This document shows positions 10,655-22,192 of a stretch of 64,000 nt of DNA, one piece after another (the stretch's first letter is position 1; each line of letters begins with the position of its first letter). Origin of the DNA: Fragilaria crotonensis. Its lineage: Eukaryota > Bacillariophyta > Fragilariophyceae > Fragilariales > Fragilariaceae. The stretch spans positions 1 through 64,000 of the forward strand of contig JAKSYS010000251.1 of NCBI GenBank assembly GCA_022925895.1, read 5' to 3'. Both the position numbers and the translations under genes were made by a program. The notes beneath the pieces were generated by a model. That model did no database searches, was not told where the DNA came from, and worked only from the letters and a program-made list of their open reading frames with translations.

Positions 10655-12921
10655 CTAAAGTAAGAACAAAGCAAAAATTGCACAAGCACGCGCCGCTGCG
10701 AGCGAGTTCGAACTTGACAACGACGACGCGGTCTTGGTCTTGACATTCGTGAAGCCTCCCTCCAGCGCGCAGGCATCGGCTTGAGGAGTAGAACCCACCA
10801 GAGCACAACTATACCCGAATTCATCGAGCGCCTGATAAAATGCGTTGGCCACTGCTTGAGGGCCATCGCGAACTGCGGGCCCGCCAGCGTTTACTTCCAT
10901 GTTTTCTCGAATCAGTTGCGCTGCTTTTTGATCGTATCGAGCAACAATGGGCAACACGGACAGAGCGAATGCCTCACCCCCAGCCAAGTCGCCCTTCATC
11001 GAGGTGGCATTGAGACCTCGGTTGAGAATGGCATCTCGAATGGTACTCTGAATCACCGGTAGCAAAATCAGGTGTTGGATGCGATCCGCAGACTTAGCAA
11101 GATTACCACAATCCAGGACGTTCGATTGGGCTCGTCCAGCAAACAAGAGATTCTCCAGCTCGATATTGATCAGTGAGAAGCCGGTCTGGTCTTCCGTCTG
11201 GAACTGAAACGCGCGTCTATTGGCCAAATTCCACATTAGCTGTCCATCGTCCAAATCGACGGACCCGCCTTCGCTGCGACCCTCCAATGAGCCGATCAGA
11301 AAGGCTGCAACTTCATCCCATTGATGTGCCTTGCCTTCGCCGGTAAGCATATCACCCTTGTTGCAAGCTCCAACGGCATCTGCGAGTTCAGTCAGAACGT
11401 TCATGTACAAGACTTGAAACGCACTAGTCGTTACCACCAACTGTTTGATTTGGTCCGGGGACCCCGTTGCCCATTTTCCCTTCTTTTGTAGTGCTTGTTG
11501 AATCGCCTTGTCAGCGTAGTATTCATCATTGAAGTACTCGATGAATTCCTTATAAAATGGATCTGCAATTTTGCGAGTACTGCTCGTGGCCATTTGCATC
11601 AAGGAACGAACGCGGTAGGGGTCGTTCTCGGTTTGGCGGTAATTCGAGAATTGCGCCCGTACATGTAAAGCAACTGTGCGTATGGGTAGGAGTTCAGCGA
11701 GGTCAGAATGCCAAGTTGCAACACATCCAAATCTATCTTGGAATGATCGTGTACGTGACTTGTCGGGACGTATTCAGCCAAGGGTCTGTCAACCGGAATG
11801 GGATCGCATTCTGGCCAAACATCGATTTGATAGGATCCAATGTCTTGACAGGTGATTCCGAGACAATCGTAGATGCGTTGGAGATCTAACATGATACTCG
11901 CTGTCGATCGAAGTGGTCCCATCCAATAATGTTTCCTTGATTCGTTTGAAGACACTAGACCGGCACTGTGATATTTGCGGAACGAGCGCCAAAGAGTAGA
12001 GCTTAATGCCGTTTGCATCTTCTTGCACGATAGAATGAATCAACATTTGAATCAGCGGTATATACATTTGAGATATGATCCTCTGCGTTACCAACCAAAG
12101 AGTTTGTACCGTGTCGTCGCGATCTTCTTTCGAACATGCATTTGGAAACGCAAGAGCGACAGCACCTTCTTGATAGAGGAGATTAATATTTGTGTTGGCA
12201 GGTGCTTCATTGTCACCAGGCCGGACTTGACTGAAGAGCTCACCAGCTTGCTGGGTGAGATCATAAAGACTATGCCCATGTTCCGATGACGACGTTTGAT
12301 CATTACCAATCCAAGTGGCAATGAATTCATCCATGCCACCACCACCGATTGTAAACATTTCTGGCTGGTCTGCCTTACTGCGTAGCTCGCAAGTTCTAAG
12401 TCCGTTATAGAGGAGGTGCGTTGCGTACATCCAGCTGTGTAGGGCCACGACGGCATCAGCTGCAAGCGGTGACTTTGCCCAATCAAAGGCCTTATAAAAA
12501 CATCAGCATAGGAGGCGTGCTGGTCAAGATTGGAAGGCGTAACATCTCGATCTGCCAGGCCATAAAGGTGGTATTTGTAAGCTGGTGTTCGAACTTCCGT
12601 CTTGAGCTTTTGCAAACCAGTGCTCATTTGTTGGAGTGTAAAGAGCGTATTCCTTTCGGCATCGATCACAACGTTGCGACCTTCTTTGTATAACGCCATG
12701 GCCCCATCACTGTCGCCTTCGGCCAAAAGAGTGCGAAAATCTCGAATATCGAGCGCAATATCTGCATATCGTTCGACATCAGTTCTGGTGACAACGCCTT
12801 GTCCCAGTTCTGTCCCCACACTTGAATTCTGACCAACTGTAGTTCCAACCATTGCTATTAGACAGGTGACTAGAAGTGTTCCACGCTTGGTGCTGTTTCT
12901 GCTGTCGCTGATGATGATCAT
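10655..12921 (-). CDS. FEA1-type low-iron-inducible surface protein, frame-shifted
   Basis: The gene is spread over four minus ORFs that abut in order (12921 to 10655). ATG 12921 gives a signal peptide (SDSRNSTKRGTLLVTCLIAM, then VGTTVGQ). An upstream in-frame ATG at 13068 would spoil that leader. Two repeat-like halves follow. The first has GGGMDEFIATWIGNDQT and NTNINLLYQEGAVALAFPNA. The second has QWDEVAAFLIGSLEGRSEGG and LANRRAFQFQTEDQ. These are patterns I associate with the FEA1 family of low-iron-inducible periplasmic proteins. The C-terminus (SSSNSLAAARACAIFALFLL) looks like a GPI-anchor signal, so a cell-surface, iron-linked role is likely but not shown. The frame changes near 12492 and 11650 (each fits one lost base in an A or T run) and near 11890. 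No GT-AG introns fit. It is either a pseudogene or carries assembly indels; conservation across the breaks favours the latter. Confidence 0.65.
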
Positions 12922-13068
12922 GGCAACGGTGTGTATGGAAGAAAGGAATGGGCTTGAAACTTTAGAAGGTGATGCTGATGGACGAGAATTGTTGAATGTT
13001 ACCTGGCAAGCACGTTCACCAGGGTCATCACCGATAAAGGAGCTCGCGATGAATTTTTGCAACACCAA

Positions 13069-13959
13069 ATTCGCCCTCCGACCGGTTGGGTTTTAATAAC
13101 AGCAGGGTGTACTGAAAAAAATTACGCAGGACTCATTTTTCGAGGGATTTACGATGACCAATAATTGGGAGGAAAACTAGAATGTTTATCCCCATTATTG
13201 CGCGTCCAGTAAGGCTTATTCACGCCATCGTTTACGGTACTCGTATGTCATACAAAGTAATAAAAAGTACAGTACCAGGTAACTGTGACTGTACTGGGTT
13301 ATGTGACTTTCTGCTTTCTGCAGATCTGTACGAGTACCGACTCTACTGTAATACGAGTGTTGAACGAGTACCGGTACAGCGGACTGGAGAATGGAAAATA
13401 TGAAGATAGATGGAATCCTCGGAGTCTACGGTACACCACTCCGGTACAGTACGTTCCAGATCGTACATCGTACTACTACGCCATAACCCCATGTATGGAT
13501 TTACTCTGGAGTCTGGAGTCTGGAGTACTTGTGTAGACTACAGTATGTCATATTTGGACCGAGAGGACGCATGACGCCGAGTTTTCGGCGACCGAGGGCT
13601 CCCGAACTTGCGTGTGTGCTAACACGACGAAGTTGAAGAACGTGTACTGGGTACTCAAACTCCTCTGCCACCGAGTACTTGTACTGTATGCACCTCAAAT
13701 CTCGCTTAAAGCGATGCTAACAAGCTTTTTGCTGATTCGTCGTTTCATGTGGCCCGTCAAATCTGCTAGTCACACGAAAGTCTGGCTCAAAGCCCTCGCT
13801 GTAGTTCAAGTGTTGACGGACTTGACTGTTGTTGAGAAAGAAGTCTTCGTCTTCCTAACAAGCACTTCCTTGCCGTGTCGCTTTAGCTGCGTGAATCTTC
13901 ATTGATTGATAGAATTTTCCGATCTCTCCTCAATAATCGCCATTGACACTTCCACAACC
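13069..13959. other. Intergenic, dense in GTAC
   Basis: No gene is supported. The stretch from about 13225 to 13690 is packed with the tetranucleotide GTAC (for example in GAGTACCGGTACAG and CCGGTACAGTACG), far above chance. Similar islands recur in other gene-free stretches of this window. Confidence 0.5.
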
Positions 13960-14424
13960 ATGGCTAGCGAGAAACAACCCCTTATTTCCTATCAAAATTC
14001 TCCTCCAAAGATATGCCTCTACGATGAGGAATGCACTCTTGATATTGATATCGACAAAGCCAAAGGGTTACTGGTACTCCTCCAAAGCAAGGACCTGGCC
14101 TTCGCGGCCTTGACGGATGGTAACATTCTCGATGCTTGTCTCGGTGCCCCTCCGCTTCGTCGCGATGGAGAACGATATTTGCTAACAAGAGATGCTAAGA
14201 ATGCTCTCGCCGCTGCGTCGGATACCAGCGAGTCGATTCCAGAATTGGCCGTGACAACGTACAAGAAGGGATTGGATATTGTCGTCCAGCATCACGAGAA
14301 AATCGTCAAGATATTCTTTTGCTGTCGTTGCTTCCTACAGGGTCGAATTCGCAGTAAAGCAAAGGCAGATCTCAAGGAGACATTCAAAATGCTGCAAGAA
14401 GCGGTTGAGGCGTCCTCTAGTTAA
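13960..14424 (+). CDS. Small hypothetical protein
   Basis: 154 residues from the ATG at 13960 (context AACCATGGC, close to the usual eukaryotic consensus). The in-frame ATG at 13906 would add 18 residues but has a poorer context. I do not recognise a family. The protein is mostly helical and charged, with an N-terminal ASEKQPLISYQNSPP stretch, an alanine-rich middle, and a FFCCRCFLQGRIR patch near residues 119-131 that could be palmitoylated or membrane-associated, then a helical KADLKETFKMLQEAVEA tail. There are no signal peptide or clear domains. It reads towards the convergent ankyrin gene. Confidence 0.6.
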   Translation: MASEKQPLISYQNSPPKICLYDEECTLDIDIDKAKGLLVLLQSKDLAFAALTDGNILDACLGAPPLRRDGERYLLTRDAKNALAAASDTSESIPELAVTTYKKGLDIVVQHHEKIVKIFFCCRCFLQGRIRSKAKADLKETFKMLQEAVEASSS

Positions 14425-14646
14425 AAATGCAGGGCAGTACGTGCAAGGTCGATGTGTTTATGCAAACCCACCCATCGAGAAAACGGAAAGACGAGCCCTA
14501 GAAGGCAATGATAGAAACTATGGAAATGTATATGAAGTGTATATTCAAAATAATGTTGAGCACCGGCTTGCCTTGACAAGGCAAGGTTAGTTGACAAGAT
14601 ACAAACTACCTTAATCTAGAGTCGATGAACATTGACGAGCTTCTTT

Positions 14647-15741
14647 CTACCGATTGACAGTGATGTAGCTGTAGCGCCGTCTTCTAGTTGCGTTCGAACA
14701 TGACTTGCAAAAAAGCTTGTCGTTTATACGAAAGAAAGCGAATGCTTGAGCTCCACAGGTTGCGCAGTTCCTGCCAACAGGAGAGCTTGCATCAGACCTC
14801 TGGATATCCAGAGCTCGATCATCATTTTGATTCTGAGGAGTACTGCTGAGGGTCGGCATTATCGCAGTTGAAGTAGTAACAGGGGAAGATCTTGTTGCAA
14901 GAGCACCTCCTGCCATGCGTCGTGTGGACTGGTCCACCGAAGAAAGCAAGACTGAGCGAAAGGCAGATTCCCAAGACAGGGTCAGGCAACGACCATTATT
15001 AGCATCGCCGTCGCAGTCCAAGCAAGAAGAAGCACTTAATAAGTGAGCAGGTGCAGTGGCAGACGCTAAACCACTGTCGCTTTTGTTGATATAATCAGCT
15101 TCAGCTCTTTGTAGCAATTCCACACAGGCATCCCAATCCGGAGGACCACCCGCTACTACATCCCATCGCTTTACACTGTCGTGATCCTTGCTCAGCTGCA
15201 TCTCCTTAGCGACGTCGAGGGGTCTTAATCCTCTTACATCCAACAACTCAAGTCCTTCATTGATGTTGCTTCCCACCTTGCTCCACGCATCGAGCAAAAG
15301 TTGGATCGCCAAATGCCTCCCTCCTGCTGCAGCCTTATGGAGTGGTGTCCTATAATCTCCAAAACTAGTATCGCGCGCAGTTAAACTCGCCTTGGCATCC
15401 AACAACAGTTTCATCGTTGTAACTGCTCCTGAGAACGAGGCTCGGTGCAGTGGCGTCGCTCCGCACGACGACAATAATGCTGTTGTTGACGTTGATGATG
15501 ATGACCGGCAACAATCGACTTGTGCACCCCAATGAAGCAGCAGCGCCGTGGCGGCAGTGTGACCATTCTGAGCTGCCATGTGCAGGGGCGTGTACCCACC
15601 AACGTCACGTCGATCCACCACCGAGGGACCCAGTTTTGAAAGCGTGTGCAAGTCGCCGTACTCGGCGGCTGTGAAGGAAGACAGGCACATGGGAAGTTGT
15701 TTGCAGGGACATGATGGCCTCTCTTGTTGCGATTTCTTCAT
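14647..15741 (-). CDS. Ankyrin-repeat protein with C-terminal zinc-binding motif
   Basis: 364 residues, single exon, ATG at 15741. Ankyrin repeats run from about residue 23 to 180, with the classic GYTPLHMAAQNGHTAATALL, GATPLHRASFSGAVTTMKLL and YRTPLHKAAAGGRHLAIQLL blocks, then a weaker LRPLDVAKEM. A low-complexity linker follows. The C-terminus has CATCGAQAFAFFRINDKLFC plus KSC, giving a CxxC...CxxC single zinc knuckle, then an Arg-rich tail (ATRRRRYSYI). Ankyrin repeats mediate protein binding; the combination with a tail zinc motif is common in diatom gene sets, but the partners are unknown. There is no signal peptide, so it is probably cytosolic or nuclear. Confidence 0.85.
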   Translation of the reverse strand: MKKSQQERPSCPCKQLPMCLSSFTAAEYGDLHTLSKLGPSVVDRRDVGGYTPLHMAAQNGHTAATALLLHWGAQVDCCRSSSSTSTTALLSSCGATPLHRASFSGAVTTMKLLLDAKASLTARDTSFGDYRTPLHKAAAGGRHLAIQLLLDAWSKVGSNINEGLELLDVRGLRPLDVAKEMQLSKDHDSVKRWDVVAGGPPDWDACVELLQRAEADYINKSDSGLASATAPAHLLSASSCLDCDGDANNGRCLTLSWESAFRSVLLSSVDQSTRRMAGGALATRSSPVTTSTAIMPTLSSTPQNQNDDRALDIQRSDASSPVGRNCATCGAQAFAFFRINDKLFCKSCSNATRRRRYSYITVNR

Positions 15742-17994
15742 TTTTGTAAAGCAGCGTTCGAGCGACAGGGGACTTATCGAGTCTTGACTCTTCCCTACTG
15801 CAGTTGACTCATTCCCGATGCCTCATGGGCACTTCCATGTTTTGTCGAATAGTTATAGTGTGTCTACTCCAAGTTCCAAGTACAACTGGTGATGAAGAGG
15901 ATTACGACCAAAGTGGGACGACTACGACAGGGTTTTCGGACTGGGCACTGTACACTCGACCCTCGACACGGAAACCATATGATAGGACAGACACATATGC
16001 ATGTGTAGCACGCTACTGTAGCTAGTAGCTATAGGCGAATTAACGTGAGACTCTCTATGTATCGTCAATAACGAATCCTACAGGCGTGGATTATATTGAG
16101 TACATTTTCATAGCTTCCACCTGCTAAACTATGAAGAAGCATGAGCAAAGTTCTCTTTTGTCTTCATAGATTGGCGGGGTTGTAAGTTCGGAATCTGTGG
16201 CTGTTTGTCTTGTGTTGCCTGCCTAAGTTCATGACACTTTCATTTGTGTGTTAGCTCCAGGAAGACTTGTGCAGGCAATAAGTCTGCTTCTTTCCCAGTG
16301 GTGTCCTCTTGACTCTATAGATTTCTTGTTGTAGCCCCCCTATTATTTTAACTCATGACAAAGAATGCTGCCCTTCATGTGATGACTGGTGTGTGAGTCT
16401 TAGTTAGCTACCCACCAAAAGAGGGTGAGTCTTGGGTGACGACAACATATTAACCTTTTCTCACTTGTGTATGCCTTTTGCACTGGAGGTTTTCATGAAT
16501 GCATCATTTTCTCGATTTGTTCATGCACTGCTGGCTTAGCATGGACCTTGCACAACATTGCAAAAGTTGCTGTGCACAAAGGCAGAGGTAAAAGCAACAA
16601 TACAGCATCACCAATTGCAGGTGTACCAGGTGTCATGGTCAGCCAAGACAGAACAATGACAAGTGACAATTGTTCAAGCATTATCAGAATTGATGTCTGT
16701 GGGGTACTTGTACTGTACCCCCGTTAGACCTGGAGGTTCCGGAATATCTTCTTTTCGAGGCTAATGTCGACTGGAATGAAAACAGTTAAAACGAGTTTAG
16801 TGATTTTTAAAAGGAATTCCTTATTTGAAGTACATATTACGTACTAAATTTTGTTGATTGAATATGGATAGACCTATCTAAATTCTCGATAAGCATCGAA
16901 TACCAACGACAAATTCGCATCCGGAAAATGAAAGAAGGCTCGGAAAAATGCACAGGTAACGACTGGTATGACAGTCCGATGAATGAATTCTTCCACGTTT
17001 GATTCATGTATGGAATTACTTGAGATACTCCGCCGCATTCAAACGGAATCTCATAATTAGGAATCGTCAAGATACACATGTTTTCTAGCAGTTTCTCATA
17101 TTTTCTTAAGTTTTCTCAAACTTTCTTAAGAAACTTTAAGAAAATTTGAGTTGCTTAAAAAAACTTAAATAATCCACGTGAACCTGGTAATAAAATCGAG
17201 CCTTCTTAAATTTTCTTAAATAATCTCAAACTTTCTCAATCGGACTTGAGAAAAAAGGAGTTTCTCATATTTTCTTAAACTTTCTCATACTTTCTCAACT
17301 CTACTTAACGAAAGATTCCTATCTGCGACTCTTGTACGAAAATAATTTGTCCGAACGATGGTCTGCCAACTAGGACAAAATGAAATCACAATATTATAGA
17401 ACAAGCTCGTTTGTAGGAAGGTGTAGGTGACTTTGGTAGGACACATAGTTAAAAGTCATTCTCGATTTATACTTAATAACTAAAAGTCTCTGAGGTGCGT
17501 CACGTTTTGACATGAGATCTTATCGTGAATTACAGAATTTCGTGGTTGAGACATTTTCAATATGCACTGACTCATTCTACCAGCCCTGTACATACGGCCT
17601 ACGATACACGATGAAGAAGGAATTCCGGAACCTCCTGATGCGTTGCTGGACGCTCCGACACCAGCAGTCACTCCACAGTACCTCTGGCAGTAATCTACTA
17701 CAATACTAGTACTCTCCTACTAGTATGACTCGTCTTGGCTGGCAACAAACCTTGTGGCAGCAATTGTACCACGAGTGTAGGGTATAGGGCGAAGGTCAAG
17801 TGCTACGAGTACCCGGTACATACTAGTACCCGAACGAACGACAGTGACGGCCAAAAAATTGTGGCGCGGACCTTCCTTCACCCGGTGAATGGAATGCAGC
17901 ATTGGAGGTCGGGCGAAGTGTCGTGTTCGAGTTATGCATACATGGATGCATGTCCGACAGATTTAGCTAGTCATCTTCAGGACAATGCCGATGA
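15742..17994. other. Intergenic, no gene seen
   Basis: No supportable gene. The 86-residue plus ORF at 16467-16727 has a faint likeness to a Copia pre-integrase segment, too weak to call. The region contains the TTTCTYA array at 17080-17310 and a GTAC-rich patch at about 17585-17835. Confidence 0.4.
17080..17310. repeat. Degenerate TTTCTCA/TTTCTTAA array
   Basis: About 230 bp built from variants of TTTCTCA and TTTTCTTAA, in both orientations (AAGAAACTTTAAGAAAATTT is the complement type). The block TTTCTCATATTTTCTTAA occurs twice, at 17092 and 17261. The array is strongly AT-rich and could form hairpins. No function is known. Confidence 0.6.
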
Positions 17995-19524
17995 ATGATG
18001 AAGCTTTCCACTTGTCCACATCTTCATAGCTCCAAGACGAGCAAGAAAAACGGACATTCGACCGATTGTACGAATAGACGTAAAGGCCACGGTCGAAGGG
18101 GTGGTATGGCTATTGTTATTTTGTTTCTGATGTCATGGTTGGTTTTGTTTCAAAGTCAGACTTTGGTTCATCCTTTCTCATTGAGCACCTTTACTTTCGA
18201 TGGTAAAGTACCGAACAAAATACCAGATGACCTGAGAGCAACATTAGAAATGTTATCCTCTCCCACTCGCAATGTTGACCTTCGGAACCATTCGGCGAAG
18301 TACTACGTCCGCAATGCTATTACATCTAATGCACCGTCATGGATATTGGAGGACTCATCATCCTGGTACGGATGGCAACCCAAGATCCACCCCGAAGCCG
18401 ACTGCAAATGGCGAAAATGCTTCAGCGATAAACATCGTTGTCGGAAAACATGCCGAGACGAGCCAGAAGCCATGGGAAAGTCACCAAGAGAATCGGACAT
18501 TCCTAGCAACTGGGTTCCCGACGTTACTATTCTGCGGCGCATGTTCCTCGCACAAAACGATGCCAAGGGAAATCCATGGCCTCCTCCATTGCCGAAAGAG
18601 CTGTGTGAACCCATTGGAGACTCTGGCAATCGGAGAGATAGAAACTTGGAACTCTTGGAGGCCATCCCCATTGTTGCCGAGCCTCTTCGTGGACCGGCAA
18701 CTGGTCCGAAGATACTGTGCATGATTTACACAGTAGCATCCGCACATGCTGCACAGGTCCGTGCTATTCGCGAAACTTGGGCTGGTGGTTGCGATGGCTT
18801 CTTGGCGTTTTCGACCGAAAGTGATCCTCGCATTCCAGCCATTTCATTACCACATGATGGAGAAGAAAGCTACGATAATATGTGGCAGAAGGTCCGGTCA
18901 ATTTGGAGGTTTGTGCACAAACATTATACAGATGATTTTGATTTCTTCATATTGGGAGGAGATGACCTCTTTGTGTTACCGCAAAACCTGCGGTCCTACT
19001 TGGCCACTGTGGGTGCGCCGGATTCACGTGTATTTGCGGGTCGTCCGCTCGGTGATCCGGGGAACATTTATAATTCGGGAGGTGCTGGGTACGTTCTTTC
19101 TCGGGGAACGCTCAAGCTTCTTGTCAAAAAAGGATTAGATGATTACCGGTGCGAACCAAAGCGTACTACGTCGATGGAAGATGTCATGGTTGCAAAGTGT
19201 TTGCGGCGTGTCTTTGGCATTGGGGTTGCGGACACCCGCGATGCGAAAGGACGGCAACGATTCCACCCATTCCCTCCCGGCAAACAGTTTCACTGGGCTC
19301 CTGGATATCCTTTTGATTGGTTTAATCAACAGACCCGTTCCTTTGAAGTCAAGCATGGCTCCGAGTGTTGCTCTCCCGGTAGTGTCACTTTTCATTACGT
19401 GAAGAAGCCTGCTGTTGTTCGACACTTGTACGCTCTCTTGTATGATTCCAAGTGTCAGCTCAAAAGGACAGGGACACAGTGTAATGCATTCTTTCAACTG
19501 CTCGGTATTTGTTCGTGGATGTGA
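17995..19524 (+). CDS. GT31-type beta-1,3-galactosyltransferase-like protein (C1GALT-like)
   Basis: 509 residues, single exon, starting at ATG 17995 (a second ATG follows directly). It is a type II Golgi-type protein: a short basic cytosolic tail (GHGRRGG), one membrane span at about residues 38-56 (MAIVILFLMSWLVLF), then a lumenal domain. The catalytic part has KILCMIYTVASAHAAQVRAI followed by RETWAGGCDGFLAFST, the metal-binding acidic motif in FFILGGDDLFVLP (about residue 321), NSGGAGYVLSRG and EDVMVAKCLRRV. This is the order seen in core-1 beta-1,3-galactosyltransferases and relatives (family GT31), which use UDP-galactose to extend O-glycans. Donor and acceptor here are inferred from family only. 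The C-terminal cysteines suggest disulphides. Confidence 0.87.
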   Translation: MMKLSTCPHLHSSKTSKKNGHSTDCTNRRKGHGRRGGMAIVILFLMSWLVLFQSQTLVHPFSLSTFTFDGKVPNKIPDDLRATLEMLSSPTRNVDLRNHSAKYYVRNAITSNAPSWILEDSSSWYGWQPKIHPEADCKWRKCFSDKHRCRKTCRDEPEAMGKSPRESDIPSNWVPDVTILRRMFLAQNDAKGNPWPPPLPKELCEPIGDSGNRRDRNLELLEAIPIVAEPLRGPATGPKILCMIYTVASAHAAQVRAIRETWAGGCDGFLAFSTESDPRIPAISLPHDGEESYDNMWQKVRSIWRFVHKHYTDDFDFFILGGDDLFVLPQNLRSYLATVGAPDSRVFAGRPLGDPGNIYNSGGAGYVLSRGTLKLLVKKGLDDYRCEPKRTTSMEDVMVAKCLRRVFGIGVADTRDAKGRQRFHPFPPGKQFHWAPGYPFDWFNQQTRSFEVKHGSECCSPGSVTFHYVKKPAVVRHLYALLYDSKCQLKRTGTQCNAFFQLLGICSWM

Positions 19525-20152
19525 AAATTATTGCTATTGCAAGCACGATGCAGGACTCTCCTGCTGGTGCGATCAAGTAATTGAGATGAATGTGAGGTTT
19601 TGTTTGGGAGAAGTGAAAGGGAGTTGGAACTAAAACATCAACTTGTGATGTTTACGACCCGTGTTCTCAGAACAGAGGTGATTCTTTGTCACACACCGTT
19701 TCGAGACAGAGCTGCGTTTCTGGATGGTCCTATCGTGGTGTGACCAGTACCCGTATCGTGATTAATGAAACAAAGAACTCACTACTGTCGTATAATACAT
19801 AAAATAAGCCGTCAACATGCTGTCCCCCTGACCACCCTGCGACGGAGTTGCAGCCCTCAATCCGACTGTCGGTAGTGTGTACCTACCGGTGTACATGATT
19901 GACGTTGCAGTTTTGGTGTGAATGCAGGAAAGAGACCCAGTTTGAGCCTCCGACGTTGCTCCCTATGCCTTATCTTGTATGCAACGAGTTTTTACCCACA
20001 TAACTCTATTGGGCACCCCGTCCCGTACTGTCTCGAACGTGACTCGGCTTGGAACGCATCGCCATCCCCATCTGTGAGCGATTCACGTCGCTAGGCCTTC
20101 CAAAACTAGATCCGTGTTATAAAGGTTCGGTTTACAATTTGCACGTCGCAAC
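19525..20152. other. Intergenic between convergent glycosyltransferase genes
   Basis: Holds the 3' flanks of the GT31 gene (plus) and the GT69-like gene (minus). No further gene, repeat or RNA is recognised. Confidence 0.4.
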
Positions 20153-21957
20153 TTATTCCTCAATCACGCTTCGTCGGCGACGGCGGGAAGACGTGCAGAG
20201 ATAGCAAAGTCCGAAGGAGGCACCAAGGAACGCCATCAAGACAACGGCGAACGTCAGCCTCGCTTCACGGGTGGACAACAGATTTGCTTCTCGTTCCACC
20301 ACAAAGTCTGGCATGATACCAATCTCGAGTCGGGATCCCAAAAACTCATGTTGTTGTTTTTGGCGATCACTGCTTTTTTCACGATTCTGTTGCGCACTTG
20401 TGCTGGCAGCGCGTAAACATTGTTGAAATACGACATGTTCACAAGCATCGCCATCTTCGGCACCTTTCAATCGGTATTCGGGTGGCAATCGCCATATTTT
20501 GCTTTTCTTGCGGCTGCTCTTGTTCTTGTTATTGTCATCGTTTTGACTTTCCTTGTTGAGTGTTAGCGTGATTTGAGAGGCGTCGTAGTCGCAGTGTGGG
20601 AATGACCATGTGTTCCAATCGTAAAAGGCCGCACCACCAAAGCAGGAATGCATGGGCCACAATTTGTTGGGGCTGGCAGTAACAGATAACTTGGGAACAT
20701 TCACAGGTTTTCGGATATTGTTGGTGTCACTACAGATTGGGAAGAAGAATATTTGTTGGAACAGCGTACATTGGGCAAAGGAAAGCAACCGTAGAAGATT
20801 GCAACTGTAGGTTGGATAGTACCAAGTTCCTCGATGATCAATAGATGCAAATGTATCGTAATACAAGTGGGGTTGTAGCAATCGGAACGTGGACAATAAT
20901 GGGACCTTCCATATTTCAAATCCGTTGGCACAAACAATACTCCCGTGCCGTTCGCGTTCGTAATTACGCGGTGAGCTTTGTGATACAGCGTCAGCGATGC
21001 TTCCTGCAGCAGCAGCGGAAACATAGTCGACAGTTTTCCCCACTATTGACGATTTGGGTAACGTGATGACATCAAAATCAATATTGATGACGACATCGTA
21101 TTCTTTCTGTTCCAGTTCATATTGAGTCAGTATCATGGACCGTTGCAGTGATCGGAGTTTCGCCAACCTTTGAAAGCGATTGAGCGACGCAAAGCCTGGA
21201 ATAGACGTGCTGTTGTACCGTTGCATGGAGGCATCGCGTTCTGATGTCAATGTGACCATGCAGCCGGCCTCTTTCCAAACTTGTTGGAGTTTCGTTTGAA
21301 AAACGTGCGGAAAAGTTGTGTCAAAGTTCAGTTTGTGGTCCCGTTGATAGAGAATGTTGACCTCAATAGAGGCAGGCGCATTGTTCCCGACAGAAGTACA
21401 TAACTGGGAGATGGAATCAACGACTTTGTTGGCTTGGAAGGCGCCTTTCATCTTCGTGGTTTGAAACAAATCTTGCAATGACGATATGAGGCCAACAACC
21501 AAGACTTTCCGGGAACGAGTTGCAGAGCCACTATCGACTTGCCATTTTTCTGGTTCCTGCAGTCCTTTCAGTCTCATTTCGAGCTCGTGGACTGGGCAAC
21601 TTGATCTGTTGGAGGGGATCGCCAAGACTCCAAGGAACCCTATGATGGTTATCCGACACACGTTTGAAGCTCTGAACCAAGTGGAACCATTCGACGTACT
21701 CGATGAACCTTTTCCGTTGACACCACCATGGGCAAAGGTTCCAACTTTAATGTCATACAATGACTATGTGAGTATGAAAAAATGCAGAATCGGATAAATT
21801 TCATTCCTTGTCTCCGAAACGACCCACCTTTTTGTGAACTACCGGTTGTAGATAATGAATGCCCACTAATTCTTGTCATTGTCGAAAGATCTGGCTGAAA
21901 CGTAATGTGATGCAGTGATTTGGCTGTCGAGCGCTTCCGCGGCGACTGAGTAGTCAT
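20153..21957 (-). CDS. Putative glycosyltransferase, GT69-like, two exons
   Basis: The open frame has no good ATG near its 5' end, but a GT-AG intron (21745-21827, 83 nt) joins it in phase to a first exon at 21828-21957 starting with ATG 21957 (MTTQSPRKRSTAKSLHH). The product is about 574 residues. An N-terminal hydrophobic stretch (NVCRITIIGFLGVLAI) suggests a signal anchor, and a second span near the C-terminus (LTFAVVLMAFLGASFGLCYL) precedes an Arg-rich tail. The lumenal part has RLAKLRSLQRSMIL, YDVVINIDFDVITLP (DxD-like) and HSCFGGAAFYDWNTWSFPHC, with CEHVVFQQCL, resembling the CAP59/mannosyltransferase (GT69) family. Sugar and acceptor are unknown. Its start lies 235 bp from that of the divergent BRAP2-like gene, so the promoter may be shared. 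Confidence 0.7.
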
Positions 21958-22192
21958 GGAAGTGTAGGAGAAAGGTGAGCTATCATTTTGTGCGGAGATC
22001 TAGTCGTAGCGTCTATGCAGCTATCCGTCATCTTGACGTGTGGCTGAATTCGCGAAGCGGATTCGCGAGGTAGATCTCTACATAATATATAACTATTTTT
22101 TTAGCGCGAGCATAGTTGAATCGATTGCGACACCCACACCCAACAATACCGTCATTACAGCTGAAGTTCAGCACTCTGAACCATCAAAGACG

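Noticed and set aside
16467-16727. Copia pre-integrase fragment (VSQDRTMTSD-like)
   Set aside because: Likeness is only a few residues in one short ORF; no neighbouring integrase or RT signal.
22040-22192. BRAP2-like gene starting at 22040
   Set aside because: That position is GTG, not ATG, and a probable 3' splice site (TTTTTTTAG) falls inside; the first good ATG is 22193.
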